A stretch of 64,000 bases of DNA from the NCBI RefSeq assembly GCF_900111105.1, contig NZ_FOGC01000001.1:300549-364548 (forward strand), in the 5' to 3' direction. The position numbers were made by a program, and so were the translations under genes. The notes beneath the pieces are model-generated. The model ran no database searches and was not told the DNA's origin. It saw nothing but the letters and a program-made list of their open reading frames with translations. This document shows positions 29,975 through 42,795 of the stretch, in pieces (within the stretch, counting starts at the first letter, position 1; each line of letters starts with the position of its first letter). Source of the stretch: Rosenbergiella nectarea (GTDB taxonomy: Bacteria > Pseudomonadota > Gammaproteobacteria > Enterobacterales > Enterobacteriaceae).

Positions 29975-31258
29975 TTGTTTGAGCGTTATGATGCCGGCGA
30001 ACAGGCCGTCTTAGTTCATATCTGGTTTTCACAAGATAAAGAAAGCGAAGATCTACAAGAGTTCGAAACACTTGTCTCTTCCGCAGGGGTTGAAGCCCTG
30101 CAAGTCGTTACGGGAAGCCGTAAATCCCCCCACCCCAAATATTTCGTCGGTGAAGGCAAGGCAGAAGAGATCGCTGATGCGGTCAACGCTACCGGGGCCA
30201 GTGTCGTGATTTTCGACCATGCCCTAAGCCCCGCCCAAGAACGAAATTTAGAAAAATTGTGCGAATGTCGAGTCATCGATCGTACAGGTCTTATTCTCGA
30301 TATCTTTGCGCAGCGAGCGCGCACGCACGAAGGTAAATTACAGGTTGAATTGGCCCAGTTACGTCATTTAGCGACTCGATTAGTTCGGGGCTGGACTCAC
30401 TTAGAACGTCAAAAAGGTGGGATTGGCTTACGTGGCCCTGGTGAAACGCAGCTTGAAACCGACAGACGTCTATTGCGTAACCGTATCACCCTTATTCTCT
30501 CCCGATTGCAGCGAGTTGAAAAGCAGCGTGAACAGGGACGACAAGCGCGGGCAAAGGCCGATATTCCTACCGTCTCATTAGTGGGATATACTAACGCCGG
30601 AAAATCGACACTTTTTAATAGTATTACTTCGGCCGAGGTCTACGCGGCTGACCAACTTTTTGCAACGCTAGACCCGACGTTACGGCGATTGTCGGTGACT
30701 GATGTCGGGGAAGTGGTACTGGCGGATACCGTAGGGTTCATCCGACATCTGCCCCATGACTTAGTTGCGGCATTTAAGGCAACTCTACAAGAAACTCGTG
30801 AAGCCACGCTGTTATTACACGTGATCGATGCAGCTGATTTACGTGTGAATGAAAATATCGAGGCGGTCGACGAAGTATTGACTGAGATCGAGGCGGATGA
30901 GATACCTTCATTGCATGTCATGAATAAAATTGACCAGCTAGAAGGTTTCGAGCCACGTATTGATCGCAACGAAGAGGGCGTGCCGATAAGGGTATGGCTT
31001 TCTGCGCAGAGTGGGTTAGGATTACCTTTACTGTGGCAGGCCCTTTCAGAACGGCTTTCTGGTGAGATAGCCCAACATACCCTTAATCTTCCTCCCGAAG
31101 CGGGTCGACTGCGTAGCCGTTTATATCAACTTGACGCGATCGAGGAAGAATGGAATCAGGATGATGGTTCAATCGGTTTACAGGTCCGTTTACCGATCGT
31201 TGAATGGCATCGTTTAAGTAAACATTATCCTGCTTTATCCGATTACGTTATAAAATAA
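29975..31258 (+). CDS. hflX: Ribosome-splitting GTPase HflX
   Basis: A GTPase that splits stalled or heat-damaged 70S ribosomes. The 427-residue protein starts at a TTG ([15 protein letters not shown]) preceded by GAGG seven bases upstream. The HflX N-domain contains the GERxxP-type [13 protein letters not shown]. The G domain has [12 protein letters not shown] (G1), [13 protein letters not shown] (G3) and NKID (G4). The TTG start implies modest translation. A GC-rich palindrome separates it from hflK. Confidence 0.97.
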   Translation: MFERYDAGEQAVLVHIWFSQDKESEDLQEFETLVSSAGVEALQVVTGSRKSPHPKYFVGEGKAEEIADAVNATGASVVIFDHALSPAQERNLEKLCECRVIDRTGLILDIFAQRARTHEGKLQVELAQLRHLATRLVRGWTHLERQKGGIGLRGPGETQLETDRRLLRNRITLILSRLQRVEKQREQGRQARAKADIPTVSLVGYTNAGKSTLFNSITSAEVYAADQLFATLDPTLRRLSVTDVGEVVLADTVGFIRHLPHDLVAAFKATLQETREATLLLHVIDAADLRVNENIEAVDEVLTEIEADEIPSLHVMNKIDQLEGFEPRIDRNEEGVPIRVWLSAQSGLGLPLLWQALSERLSGEIAQHTLNLPPEAGRLRSRLYQLDAIEEEWNQDDGSIGLQVRLPIVEWHRLSKHYPALSDYVIK

Positions 31259-31264
31259 GTATTT

Positions 31265-31282
31265 GGCCCCAAGGTTGGGGCC
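31265..31282 (+). terminator. GC-rich palindrome between hflX and hflK
   Basis: GGCCCC and GGGGCC pair around AAGGTT six bases after the hflX stop. No T-run follows, so it may reduce rather than end transcription into hflKC, or stabilise the upstream message. Confidence 0.45.
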
Positions 31283-31310
31283 TCCACAATGTCACTAAAT
31301 GGAGATTAGT

Positions 31311-32471
31311 ATGATGTGGAAACAAGCGGGTAGCCAGGAAACCCGGTGCAGTCCATTAGCGCAAACTCGCTGCGCTGATTCTCATCAAGCCAACTTACAA
31401 CATGGTCCTCCTGACCTTGAAAAGCTGTTTCGTCAGGTTATAGCCAAAGGGTTTAGGCTAGCAGGACGACGGCGACAGGATCCCTCCTCATTGCCTCCGA
31501 AGCCCGTTCTCTCGACACTGTTACCTATAGTACTCGTCGTCTCAGGATTATGGGGCGTCAGTGGTTTTTACACCATTGGCGAGGCCGAGCGAGGGGTTGT
31601 CACTCGGTTGGGGAAATATAGTCATCTCGTTGAACCCGGGCTGAATTGGCACCCTTCTTTAATTGACCGGGTGACTGCCGTGAATGTTGCCTCGGTAAAA
31701 GAGCTAGCCGCGACGGGGAGCATGCTAACGGCCGATGAGAACGTGGTGCGGGTTGAAATGAATGTTCAATATCGTGTGGTCGACCCTGTACGTTACCTTT
31801 ATTCAGTAGTGAACGCGGAAGATAGCTTACGTCAGGCGACAGACAGTGCCTTGCGTGGCGTTATCGGTCGTTCGACGATGGATCGGGTGCTGACTGAGGG
31901 ACGAACCATTGTTCGCAGTGAGACTCAACGTGAAATTGAACAGACCATGTTGCCGTATCAAATGGGGCTTACTGTCCTAGACGTTAACTTTCAGGCCGCT
32001 CGCCCCCCTGAAGAGGTTAAGGCGGCATTTGATGATGCCATTGCCGCGCGCGAAAATCGAGAACAGTACGTGCGTGAGGCGGAAGCCTACGCTAATGAGG
32101 TACAACCTAGAGCAAATGGGCAAGCCCAACGGATACTTGAAGATGCCCGTGCTTACAAAACTCGCACTGTTCTTGAAGCCGAAGGGGAATCCTCTCGCTT
32201 TAATAAAATTTTACCGGAGTATCATGCTGCACCCAAGGTAACCAAGCAGCGGCTCTATCTGGAAACCATGGAAAAAATCCTCGCGCATACGCCGAAAGTC
32301 CTTACTGGGCAGCAAGGCAATACGGTGACATTACTTCCGCTAGAGCAATTGTTGAAATATCAGGAAAACGCACAAACTCCCTCAAAAAGAGAGGCAGGAA
32401 GCCCCACTAACGATCGGAGTGGATCGACAATCGATGATTTTTCTCGTCAAGGAGGACGTGACAATGGGTAA
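31311..32471 (+). CDS. hflK: FtsH protease modulator HflK
   Basis: With HflC forms the SPFH-family cage around FtsH in the inner membrane and limits access of substrates. The protein has one transmembrane helix (about residues 65-85, TLLPIVLVVSGLWGVSGFY). The SPFH/Band 7 domain follows (GEAERGVVTRLGKYSHLVEPGLNW), and then a coiled-coil region (ANGQAQRILEDARAYK). The N-terminus lacks the long Gly-rich stretch of E. coli HflK and is instead rich in Gln, Cys and Arg, so its cytoplasmic tail is divergent. The ATG at 31311 follows GGAG by six bases. Its end overlaps hflC by eight bases. Confidence 0.95.
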   Translation: MMWKQAGSQETRCSPLAQTRCADSHQANLQHGPPDLEKLFRQVIAKGFRLAGRRRQDPSSLPPKPVLSTLLPIVLVVSGLWGVSGFYTIGEAERGVVTRLGKYSHLVEPGLNWHPSLIDRVTAVNVASVKELAATGSMLTADENVVRVEMNVQYRVVDPVRYLYSVVNAEDSLRQATDSALRGVIGRSTMDRVLTEGRTIVRSETQREIEQTMLPYQMGLTVLDVNFQAARPPEEVKAAFDDAIAARENREQYVREAEAYANEVQPRANGQAQRILEDARAYKTRTVLEAEGESSRFNKILPEYHAAPKVTKQRLYLETMEKILAHTPKVLTGQQGNTVTLLPLEQLLKYQENAQTPSKREAGSPTNDRSGSTIDDFSRQGGRDNG

Positions 32472-33426
32472 AGCCTTACTTGCAATCGGTTTAATCGCAT
32501 TGGTCATACTCTTCAATGCTTGGTTTATTATCCCTGAGGGTGGGCGCGGTATCGTGGTCCGTTTTGGTAAAGTCTTACGTGATGAGCAAAACATCCCCAT
32601 GGTGTATGAACCGGGATTGCATGCGAAATGGCCTTTAGTGTCAACGGTAAAAGTCTTGGATGCACGGATCCAAACGCTGGATAATCAAGCGGATCGATTC
32701 GTTACTAAAGAGAAAAAAGATCTGATCGTTGACTCTTATATTAAATGGCGAATCAGTGATTTTAGTCGATATTATCTCGCCACCGGGGGCGGCGAAGTTT
32801 CTCGGGCAGAACTACTGCTAAAACGTAAGTTTAGCGATCGACTGCGGTCGGAAATTGGGCGGCTTGATGTTAAAGATATTGTGACAGATTCACGGGGTCG
32901 ATTGACCACTGATGTTCGTGATACTCTTAATAAAGGGAGCGCTGGCACGGACCAAGACGAACTCGAAACTGTCCAGGCAGACCTATCTGTCATCCCGGAA
33001 ATAGAAGATAGCCTCAATGTTAACAGTATGGCAGCTTTAGGAATTGATGTTGTCGATGTGCGTATCAAGCAGATTAACCTGCCGACTGAAGTCTCTGAAG
33101 CAATTTTTAATCGGATGCGTGCAGAACGTGAATCTGTGGCGAGAAGTCAGCGTTCTCAGGGTAAAGAAGAGGCAGAGAAATTACGGGCACAGGCTGATTA
33201 TGGCGTCACTAAAACCTTATCTGAAGCGCAACGACAAGCCTTGATAATACGTGGGGAGGGGGATGCTGCCGCGGCGAATATCTTTGCAAGCACCTATTCG
33301 CAAGACCCTGAGTTCTTCTCTTTTTTACGTTCGCTCTCTGCCTACGAGAAGAGTTTTGCTTCCGGCAATTCATTACTCTTTCTGGACAACAACAGCGAAT
33401 TTTTGCGTTTTATGAAATCGCCCTAA
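32464..33426 (+). CDS. hflC: FtsH protease modulator HflC
   Basis: The partner of HflK. The 320-residue protein has an N-terminal signal-anchor (LLAIGLIALVILFNAWFI) and a Band 7 domain starting PEGGRGIVVRFGKVL. A helical segment with AQADYGVTKTLSEAQRQA follows. The conserved C-terminus contains FFSFLRSLSAYEKSF and FLRFMKSP. The start at 32464 follows GGAGGACGTGACA inside the end of hflK and is chosen over an in-frame ATG 45 bases earlier. A terminator follows. Confidence 0.97.
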   Translation: MGKALLAIGLIALVILFNAWFIIPEGGRGIVVRFGKVLRDEQNIPMVYEPGLHAKWPLVSTVKVLDARIQTLDNQADRFVTKEKKDLIVDSYIKWRISDFSRYYLATGGGEVSRAELLLKRKFSDRLRSEIGRLDVKDIVTDSRGRLTTDVRDTLNKGSAGTDQDELETVQADLSVIPEIEDSLNVNSMAALGIDVVDVRIKQINLPTEVSEAIFNRMRAERESVARSQRSQGKEEAEKLRAQADYGVTKTLSEAQRQALIIRGEGDAAAANIFASTYSQDPEFFSFLRSLSAYEKSFASGNSLLFLDNNSEFLRFMKSP

Positions 33427-33461
33427 CGCTGCAATTATGTTTAATTCCTAGTAGAATGGTG

Positions 33462-33490
33462 GGGTCGGTGATTTTACCGACCCTTTTATT
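33462..33490 (+). terminator. Terminator of the hflX-hflK-hflC operon
   Basis: GGGTCGGT and ACCGACCC form a perfect 8-bp stem with loop GATTTT, followed by TTTTATT. The small yjeT gene starts just beyond it. Confidence 0.85.
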
Positions 33491-33503
33491 GTAAGGAACA
33501 CTC

Positions 33504-33692
33504 ATGCACTCAGCTATATGGACGGCCGTTTCATTATTATTAATTGTGGAAGGTTTAGGTCCCATGTTATTGCCTAAGGTCTGGAAAAGAGGTTTACTTA
33601 CCTTAATCAGTTCGCCAGAAAAGCTCTTAAGACGCTTCGGCGGTGCCTTTGTCGTCGTGGGGATAGTGATATTTTATATGATGCATAGGTAA
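33504..33692 (+). CDS. yjeT: DUF2065 small inner-membrane protein YjeT
   Basis: A 62-residue protein with two hydrophobic segments (AVSLLLIVEGLGPMLLP and FGGAFVVVGIVIFYMM) and the basic KVWKRG turn between them. It matches DUF2065/YjeT, conserved between hflC and purA in Enterobacterales. The function is unknown. The ATG follows GTAAGGAACACTC. Confidence 0.92.
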   Translation: MHSAIWTAVSLLLIVEGLGPMLLPKVWKRGLLTLISSPEKLLRRFGGAFVVVGIVIFYMMHR

Positions 33693-33834
33693 TATGCAGA
33701 ATATAAATCTATAGAAATATCATTTTTTCATTAAATGTTTTGCTTAAATAAAAAAGCGACTTTGGCTTATTAAAAAAGCTGAAACCGACAAAAGCTGGTG
33801 GTAGAATCCATTTTTAAGCAATCAATGGTTTTAG

Positions 33835-35136
<1,302 letters not shown>

Positions 35137-35145
35137 TGTGATAAG

Positions 35146-35176
35146 AATGGCCGGTATAATACCGGCCATTGTTTTT
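35146..35176 (+). terminator. Terminator of purA
   Basis: AATGGCCGGT and ACCGGCCATT form a perfect 10-bp stem with loop ATAAT, followed by GTTTTT. Confidence 0.9.
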
Positions 35177-35312
35177 CCTTCCTACCTGACTAAATCTTCC
35201 TTGCAGTGTTCTCTGTGTATTGACCTACATACAAAAGGCCCGCACTATCGAGATTGGTTTATAATTCAGTCGAGCCATTTATCTTTCGTCCGGAGTATTT
35301 ATTGAGGCTGAT

Positions 35313-35750
35313 GTGCAACTGACCAGTTTTACTGACTATGGGCTACGAGCATTGATATTTATGGCGAGTTTGCCTGCGGATAAAATGACGACTATTACTG
35401 AAGTCAGCGAACTCTATGCGATTTCTCGCCACCATATGGTTAAAATTGTTCATAAATTGAATCAGGAAGCTTTTATTAAATCAAGCCGAGGAAAGCAGGG
35501 AGGAATACGCCTTGCAAGGCCTGCAGAATCAATCAATATCGGGGATGTCGTCCGTCGTTTGGAACCCCTACAGCTTGTCGATTGTGACCATTGCTTAATT
35601 ACACCGTCCTGTCATTTGAAAAGAATACTCGCGCAAGCGATGAAAGAATTTCTCGCTGAGTTAGATAAATACACCTTAGCGGACATTGCGAATGACGGGA
35701 ACTTGAAACGGATTTTCAACGCTGAAATCTCCGTAGAGAACTTACACTAG
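35313..35750 (+). CDS. nsrR: Nitric-oxide-sensitive repressor NsrR, shortened cysteine loop
   Basis: An Rrf2-family repressor that holds an iron-sulfur cluster and releases NO-detoxification genes when the cluster is nitrosylated. The 145-residue protein starts at GTG after GAGGCTGAT and begins [15 protein letters not shown], including the conserved Asp8. The winged helix and [12 protein letters not shown] wing follow. The cluster cysteines are Cys91, Cys94 and Cys100 ([10 protein letters not shown]). E. coli NsrR has Cys91, Cys96 and Cys102, so two residues are missing between the first two. All three cysteines remain. It lies upstream of rnr and rlmB as in E. coli. Confidence 0.94.
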   Translation: MQLTSFTDYGLRALIFMASLPADKMTTITEVSELYAISRHHMVKIVHKLNQEAFIKSSRGKQGGIRLARPAESINIGDVVRRLEPLQLVDCDHCLITPSCHLKRILAQAMKEFLAELDKYTLADIANDGNLKRIFNAEISVENLH

Positions 35751-35767
35751 AGACATTGGAGGACCCT

Positions 35768-38212
35768 GTGTCACAAGATCCCTTTTTACAACGAGAAACG
35801 GAAAAATACGAAAATCCGATTCCGAGTCGCGAGTTTATCCTCGCCCATTTAGAAAAACGTGAAACGCCCGCTCGTCGTGATGAAATCGCAGCGGAACTGA
35901 ATATTACTAGTGAAGAGCAACTTGAAGCATTACGTCGCCGCTTAAGAGCCATGGAACGTGATGGACAGTTGGTGTTCACTCGCCGTCAATGCTACGTCTT
36001 ACCCGAGCGCTTAGACCTTATTCGTGGCAAAGTGATTGGTCACCGAGATGGCTATGGTTTCCTACGTGTTGAAGGCCAGAAAGATGACTATTATCTTTCC
36101 GCTGAGCAGATGAAGCTTTGCCTACATGGCGATATCATTTTGGCCCAACCGATGGGGGCTGATCGTAAAGGTCGCCGCGAAGCCAGAATGGTTCGTGTGG
36201 TAGAGCCACGCAACCCACAAATTGTTGGCCGCTACTTTACCGACGCGGGTGCAGGCTTTGTGGTACCTGACGATAGTCGTCTGAGTTTCGATATCTTAAT
36301 CGAAGTGGACCCTGCGATGCAGGCACGTATGGGTGCCGTGGTCGTGGTGACCTTAGAAAAACGCCCTACGCGCAGAATGAAAGCCATCGGCAAGATCACT
36401 GAAATTCTTGGTGATGAGATGGGCACGAGTTTAGCGGTGGATATGGCACTGCGCACGCATGAAATTCCTAACGAGTGGCCCACTGACGTGGAAGCTGAGA
36501 TTAGTCATCTTAGTGAAGACGTCCCGGAAAGCGCTAAACGAGGGCGTATCGATTTACGTCAACAGCCGTTAGTGACCATTGATGGTGAAGATGCGCGTGA
36601 CTTTGATGATGCAGTGTATTGTGAGAAAAAGCGCGGCGGCGGCTGGCGGCTGTGGGTCGCGATTGCGGATGTGACCTACTACGTCCGTCCTGGCACCGCA
36701 CTGGACCACGAAGCCGAAAAACGCGGGACGTCAGTCTACTTCCCCACGCAAGTTGTCCCAATGTTACCCGAAGTCTTATCAAACGGGCTGTGCTCGCTGA
36801 ATCCACAGGTTGATCGTCTCTGCCTAGTCTGTGAGATGACCATTTCAGCGCGTGGGAAATTAACCGGCTACAAACATTACGAAGCGGTAATGAACTCTCA
36901 TGCTCGACTTACTTACAATAAAGTATGGTCGATTCTCGAGGGTGATGAAGCACTACGTGAGCAATATGCTCCTCGGGTAAAAGATCTCGAAGAGCTGTAT
37001 GCCATGTATCAAGTACTGGAAACAGCCCGTACGCAACGTGGCGGTATCTCGTTTGAGACCGAAGAGCCGAAGTTTATCTTTAATGCTGAACGCCGCATTG
37101 AACGTGTCGAGCGTCTGCGCCGTAACCCTGCGCATAAATTAATCGAGGAGTGCATGATTCTGGCCAATATTGCCTCGGCACGTTTTGCTGAGAAGTATCA
37201 AGAGCCAGTTTTGTTCCGTGACCATGATCGTCCGACAGATGAAAGTATCAAAAGCTTTCGAAAAGTACTGGGTGAACTGGGGCTAACATTGACTGGTGGT
37301 AACAAACCGACTCCGCTTGATTATGCAGAGTTACTGACAGCCGTAGCGGACAGACCGGATGCGGAGATGCTGCAAACGATGCTGCTACGCTCGATGAAGC
37401 AGGCGATTTACGATCCTGAAAACCGTGGACACTTCGGTTTAGCCTTGACCTCCTATGCGCACTTTACGTCGCCGATCCGTCGTTATCCAGATTTATTGCT
37501 GCACCGCTCACTTAAATATCTGATCGCTAAGGAGCAAGGACAGCCGGTCGATACAATGACTCCAGGCGGCGGTTGCCATTACGATATGCAGCAAATGTTG
37601 CAGTTAGGCCAACACTGTTCATTGACGGAACGTCGAGCTGATGAAGCGACACGCGATGTGGCTGACTGGCTAAAATGCGACTTTATGCAGGATCAGGTGG
37701 GGAATACCTTTACGGGGGTTATCTCCAGCGTGACCAATTTCGGTTTCTTTGTGCGGCTGGCTGACCTATTTATTGACGGTCTGGTACATGTTTCTACCTT
37801 GGATAATGACTACTACCGTTACGATCAAATTGGACAGCGTTTAACCGGAGAAGCTAGCGGCCAAATGTTCCGTTTGGGCGATATGGTTGAAGTCCGGGTT
37901 GATGCAGTACATATGGACGAACGTAAGATCGATTTTGCGTTAATCTCAAGTCAGCGTAAGCCGCGGGGTGAAGGGAAAACCGAGAAAGATCGCGCCAAGA
38001 AAACCGCTTCCGGTGTAGTCAAAAAACGCCGTAACGCAGGTAAGAAAGTCAATTTCGAGCCGGATAGTGCTTTTCGTGGGACGAAGAAAAAAGAGGGGGC
38101 GGGCACCGTAAAAGCCGCCAATAAAAAACCTAAAAAAGTCTCTGAAAAAACACGTAAAATAGCGGAAGCTACGAAAGCGAAGCGTGCAGCGAAGAAAAAT
38201 CGTGCAGAATAA
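35768..38212 (+). CDS. rnr: Ribonuclease R
   Basis: A processive 3'-5' exoribonuclease that degrades structured RNA and works in tmRNA quality control and cold shock. The 814-residue protein has an HTH-like N-domain, two cold-shock domains, an RNB catalytic domain (about 260-590), an S1 domain (about 640-725) and a basic Lys/Ala tail. The RNB domain carries the catalytic aspartates in [15 protein letters not shown] and [17 protein letters not shown] at 35768 after GGAGGACCCT gives SQDPFLQRE as in E. coli, preferred over an ATG four codons earlier. Confidence 0.98.
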   Translation: MSQDPFLQRETEKYENPIPSREFILAHLEKRETPARRDEIAAELNITSEEQLEALRRRLRAMERDGQLVFTRRQCYVLPERLDLIRGKVIGHRDGYGFLRVEGQKDDYYLSAEQMKLCLHGDIILAQPMGADRKGRREARMVRVVEPRNPQIVGRYFTDAGAGFVVPDDSRLSFDILIEVDPAMQARMGAVVVVTLEKRPTRRMKAIGKITEILGDEMGTSLAVDMALRTHEIPNEWPTDVEAEISHLSEDVPESAKRGRIDLRQQPLVTIDGEDARDFDDAVYCEKKRGGGWRLWVAIADVTYYVRPGTALDHEAEKRGTSVYFPTQVVPMLPEVLSNGLCSLNPQVDRLCLVCEMTISARGKLTGYKHYEAVMNSHARLTYNKVWSILEGDEALREQYAPRVKDLEELYAMYQVLETARTQRGGISFETEEPKFIFNAERRIERVERLRRNPAHKLIEECMILANIASARFAEKYQEPVLFRDHDRPTDESIKSFRKVLGELGLTLTGGNKPTPLDYAELLTAVADRPDAEMLQTMLLRSMKQAIYDPENRGHFGLALTSYAHFTSPIRRYPDLLLHRSLKYLIAKEQGQPVDTMTPGGGCHYDMQQMLQLGQHCSLTERRADEATRDVADWLKCDFMQDQVGNTFTGVISSVTNFGFFVRLADLFIDGLVHVSTLDNDYYRYDQIGQRLTGEASGQMFRLGDMVEVRVDAVHMDERKIDFALISSQRKPRGEGKTEKDRAKKTASGVVKKRRNAGKKVNFEPDSAFRGTKKKEGAGTVKAANKKPKKVSEKTRKIAEATKAKRAAKKNRAE

Positions 38213-38277
38213 GTGTAAGCAGAATCTGCTGGCAATGTTGCGTTGCCAGCCCTCTCAAGGCAATTAATAGAAAAATT

Positions 38278-39009
38278 ATGAGCGAAAAAATTTTTGGCAT
38301 CCATGCGGTTCAAGCCTTATTGGAACGCCAACCTCAGCGCTTTCAACAGGTCTTCATTTTAAAAGGCCGTGATGATCGTCGCTTACAACCGCTGATCCAA
38401 GTATTGGAGTCGCAGGGCATCACTATTCAAGTGGCGACCCGTCAGTGGTTAGATGAGGCCGCAGAAGGTGCCGTGCATCAGGGGATCTTGGCATTAGTGA
38501 AACCGGGGCGTCAGTATCAAGAAGGCGATCTGCCTGATTTGCTGGAAAAGCTGGAGAAACCGCTGATATTGATTCTGGATGGCGTCACGGATCCTCATAA
38601 TCTTGGTGCGTGTTTACGGAGTGCTGATGCGGCAGGTGTGGCAGCGGTGATCGTCCCGAAAGATCGCTCTGCAGCGTTAAACGCTACAGCTAAGAAAGTG
38701 GCCTGTGGTGCGGCAGAAACCGTTCCGCTTATTCGTGTGACGAATCTTGCAAGAACGATGCGCCTATTACAAGAATACCATATCTGGATTGTCGGGACAG
38801 CTGGGGAAGCCGATCATACGTTGTATCAAAGCAAAATGACCGGCGGAATGGCGCTGGTGATGGGCGCTGAAGGCGAAGGCATGCGACGGTTAACGCGCGA
38901 ACATTGTGATGAGCTGATCAGCATTCCAATGGCCGGCTCGGTCTCTTCACTCAACGTTTCGGTTGCTACTGGTATCTGTTTGTTTGAAGCGGTACGTCAG
39001 CGTCAATAA
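38278..39009 (+). CDS. rlmB: 23S rRNA (guanosine-2'-O)-methyltransferase RlmB
   Basis: A SPOUT enzyme that methylates G2251 in the peptidyl-transferase P loop. The 243-residue protein has an N-terminal substrate-binding domain (about 1-75) and the knotted catalytic domain with the three family motifs, [26 protein letters not shown] and [17 protein letters not shown]. Length equals E. coli. It is the last gene of the nsrR-rnr-rlmB unit. Confidence 0.98.
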   Translation: MSEKIFGIHAVQALLERQPQRFQQVFILKGRDDRRLQPLIQVLESQGITIQVATRQWLDEAAEGAVHQGILALVKPGRQYQEGDLPDLLEKLEKPLILILDGVTDPHNLGACLRSADAAGVAAVIVPKDRSAALNATAKKVACGAAETVPLIRVTNLARTMRLLQEYHIWIVGTAGEADHTLYQSKMTGGMALVMGAEGEGMRRLTREHCDELISIPMAGSVSSLNVSVATGICLFEAVRQRQ

Positions 39010-39018
39010 ATAGCGGAT

Positions 39019-39046
39019 AAGCATCTTCTACAATGAGAAGATGCTT
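39019..39046. terminator. Hairpin between rlmB and the lipoprotein gene
   Basis: AAGCATCTTCT and AGAAGATGCTT form a perfect 11-bp stem with a 6-base loop. It lies between convergent genes and can serve both, although no strong T-run follows. Confidence 0.6.
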
Positions 39047-39053
39047 AGTAATC

Positions 39054-39537
39054 TTAGTGACATTCTGCAGGCGTTATCGTGTCAGAATAAATAAGCTTGT
39101 TATCGACAAAATAGTTATACTTAGACCCTTCAGGAAAGAATTCCCGAAAAATCTTTATCTTGTCATCGTTTTTACAGTATTGAGCCTGTATCGCTTTCTT
39201 CATATTTTCCCGCCAATAATCTGTTTATTACGGAGACTGGGATCCCTTTCACATCGTAATGGTAAATAAAGGTATTACTTTTCGCTGAGACCTCGGTCAA
39301 TAAGGTTGCCTTATCGATTAAGATCGGTAATTTTTTATTAGCACCTTCAAGAATCATGGCTTGTATCGTCGATTTATCATTCACGTTCTGTTTTTGAAAG
39401 TTTTCTACTTTTTCTGACGATGTATTCTGCGTTGCTTCCTTGGCGGCGACTTCACGCGGTTGCGCTTTAGAAGAATCGTCGCAGGCCGCGAGCAAACACA
39501 CTGAGAGGGTGAGTAAAACAAAACGGCACGAGGGCAT
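39054..39537 (-). pseudogene. Unknown lipoprotein gene split by a +1 frameshift
   Basis: The first frame starts at 39537 with a lipoprotein signal (FVLLTLSVCLLAAC, Cys19) and would stop after 121 residues at 39172. At the A-run complementary to 39224-39226 the reading frame appears to shift. Removing one base there joins it to a frame that continues TDYWRENMKKAIQAQYCK and then KYNYFVDNKLIYSDTI to TPAECH, stopping at 39054. The joined product would be 160 residues with a C-terminal cysteine pair. The downstream frame has stop codons immediately upstream of the shift, as expected for a recent indel. I do not recognise the family. The cause could be a real pseudogene, a sequencing error or, less likely, programmed slippage. 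Confidence 0.65.
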
Positions 39538-39726
39538 ATCTGTTTTCCTTGAAGGTTTCTCGGGTATTTACTATTTCTATCACAATTTAAGGTGAGCAGC
39601 CTTAATGATTAATAAATATTCAACAGTAATGGCCTGTAATATAGCGTGCAACACGACTTAAGCTGTGAGCTGCATTACACTTCGATAAAATATTCGGCGA
39701 ATTGTGTGAGCAGCATAAACTTATTC

Positions 39727-39741
39727 TGGAATGAAATATGC
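39727..39741 (+). promoter_or_regulatory. Candidate sigma-54 promoter of patA
   Basis: CTGG at 39726-39729 and TGCA at 39739-39742 place the GG and GC elements exactly 10 bases apart, as the sigma-54 -24/-12 consensus requires, about 45 bases before the patA start. E. coli patA is known to depend on sigma-54. The inner bases (AAT for CAC, A for T) are imperfect, so this is a candidate only. Confidence 0.45.
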
Positions 39742-39777
39742 ATCACTATAGGTGCACTCTGTGGTGCCACTTTCTAG

Positions 39778-41199
<1,422 letters not shown>

Positions 41200-41205
41200 T
41201 TAATC

Positions 41206-41230
41206 ACCCGCTTACCTCAGGTAGGCGGGT
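41206..41230. terminator. Terminator between patA and the importer gene
   Basis: ACCCGCTTACC and GGTAGGCGGGT pair over 11 positions with one wobble and a 3-base loop, followed by CTTTCC. It lies between convergent genes. Confidence 0.7.
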
Positions 41231-41236
41231 CTTTCC

Positions 41237-42562
41237 TTACTGGCTAAAGACCAGCTCTCTCTTAGTCCACCAATACCAGATGATCCAACATACGCCGATT
41301 GCCGTCCAGACGAGCCCTAATCGCATGGCATCTTGGTCCAAGTTTAGCCACATCACGCCGACACATATTATACCGGCCACGGGAATCAATAGGTGTGCGA
41401 GCCAATGCGAGAGGGTCTTTAAGTGTTTTTGCTGAATAGCATAATAGGCGATAACTGACACATTAACGGATGTAAAAGCAACCAGCGCGCCAAAACTAAT
41501 CAACGAGACTGCGGTATCAAGATCAAAGAAAACAGCGGTCATCGCTAACGCCCCAACAAACAGCACGCAGTAGAGCGGACTGCCTAAGCGAGGGTGGATA
41601 TAGCGAAACTTTGCAATAGGGAAAATACCATCGCGTCCCATAATATTCAGTAACCGTGCAGCACTGGCGTGGGAAGCCAGGCCTGAGGCAAAGGTGTTGA
41701 CTAAAATCGCCACCAGAAAAACGGATTGGAAAAATTTACCCCCGACATAGAGCACAATTTCAGGCATAGCTTCGGTAGGATTTTTAAATTGAATATTGGT
41801 CGGGAAGTAAAGCTGGGTGAACCATGCTGCGACAAAGAAAATAATGCCACCGATTAATGCCGTGAGTAGCACTGCCCGCGGGATAGTTCGGTCCGGTTGA
41901 TGAGACTCATCGGATAGGGTTGTCACGGCATCAAAGCCGAGAAATGAGAAACACAGTACCGCGGCACCGGCTACCAGCGGCAGAAATGTCTGCTCACCAT
42001 TCCATAGCGGTTTTAATGTCCAGACTGCCTCATGACCATGCTGATGTCCCACACCTTGAATCACTAACCAAACGAACACTGCCATTAACAGTACAGGGGC
42101 CCCGACAAAAAGAAAGTTAAGATTAGCCAGTAAACGAATATTACGACTATTCACCCAAGTGACTAAGCCCGTAAACAGGACGATCCATAACCACGAAGGA
42201 ACTTGAGGAAATAACGAGCGTAAGTAGATCCCTGCAAGTAGCGCATTGATCATCGGCAACAACATATAATCAAGCAGGGAAGCCCAGCCCACTAAAAATC
42301 CGACCCTGTTTCCGCAGGTTTTTCGGGCGTAAGTATAGGCCGAACCAGCCTTAGGGAAGACTTTAACCATTTTGCCATAACTGAACGCAGTCAATAATAC
42401 GGCAAACAGCGCTAAGAGGTAGGCCAAGGGAACGCGGCCTGAGGTCATCCCTGAAACAATACCGAAAGTATCAAATACTGTCATCGGCGTCATATAGGCA
42501 ATGCCGACAATCACCACCTGCCATAATCCTAAATTACGCTTATATGTTACTTCTTGAGTCAT
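41237..42562 (-). CDS. APC-family putrescine importer, PlaP/PuuP-like
   Basis: A 441-residue inner-membrane transporter with 12 predicted helices. It resembles E. coli PlaP and PuuP: AYMTPMTVFDTFGIVSGMTSG, SYGKMVKVFPKAGSAYTYA, CFSFLGFDAVTTLSDE and ASGLASHASAARLLNIMGRDG. These proteins import putrescine with protons. Convergent with patA, which degrades putrescine, the pairing supports putrescine as substrate, but related amines cannot be excluded. It starts MTQEVTYKRNLGLWQ after a CCAGGTGGTG-like site. Confidence 0.85.
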   Translation of the reverse strand: MTQEVTYKRNLGLWQVVIVGIAYMTPMTVFDTFGIVSGMTSGRVPLAYLLALFAVLLTAFSYGKMVKVFPKAGSAYTYARKTCGNRVGFLVGWASLLDYMLLPMINALLAGIYLRSLFPQVPSWLWIVLFTGLVTWVNSRNIRLLANLNFLFVGAPVLLMAVFVWLVIQGVGHQHGHEAVWTLKPLWNGEQTFLPLVAGAAVLCFSFLGFDAVTTLSDESHQPDRTIPRAVLLTALIGGIIFFVAAWFTQLYFPTNIQFKNPTEAMPEIVLYVGGKFFQSVFLVAILVNTFASGLASHASAARLLNIMGRDGIFPIAKFRYIHPRLGSPLYCVLFVGALAMTAVFFDLDTAVSLISFGALVAFTSVNVSVIAYYAIQQKHLKTLSHWLAHLLIPVAGIICVGVMWLNLDQDAMRLGLVWTAIGVCWIIWYWWTKRELVFSQ

Positions 42563-42753
42563 TCAACACCACCTGGGACAAGATTGGGTAATACTGCTTA
42601 AGCAATTTCTATGCCCAACTACCGGTGAATGCAGCCTAGAAATGGTTTCTGACTTGCTAAAATAGGCTTTTTTTCGAGAGTGTAAAGTAGGGAGCCATAA
42701 TAAAGTTTTTGGCAGGGGTAAAAGGAGCAAAACGGGCTGGGGAGGGGGGGAAA

Positions 42754-42775
42754 GAGGACGGCGAAAACCGCCCTC
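42754..42775 (-). terminator. Terminator of ivy
   Basis: On the minus strand GAGGGCGG and CCGTCCTC pair over 8 positions with one G-U, around TTTTCG, followed by TTTCCCC. It lies about 20 bases after the ivy stop. The rest of the gap up to 42562 is unremarkable. Confidence 0.6.
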
Positions 42776-42795
42776 GGCAAATGAGACGTTACTGG

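Noticed and set aside
39753..39768. TGCACT...GGTGCC near patA as an NtrC site
   Set aside because: The spacer is one base short of the consensus and the site lies downstream of the proposed -12 element.
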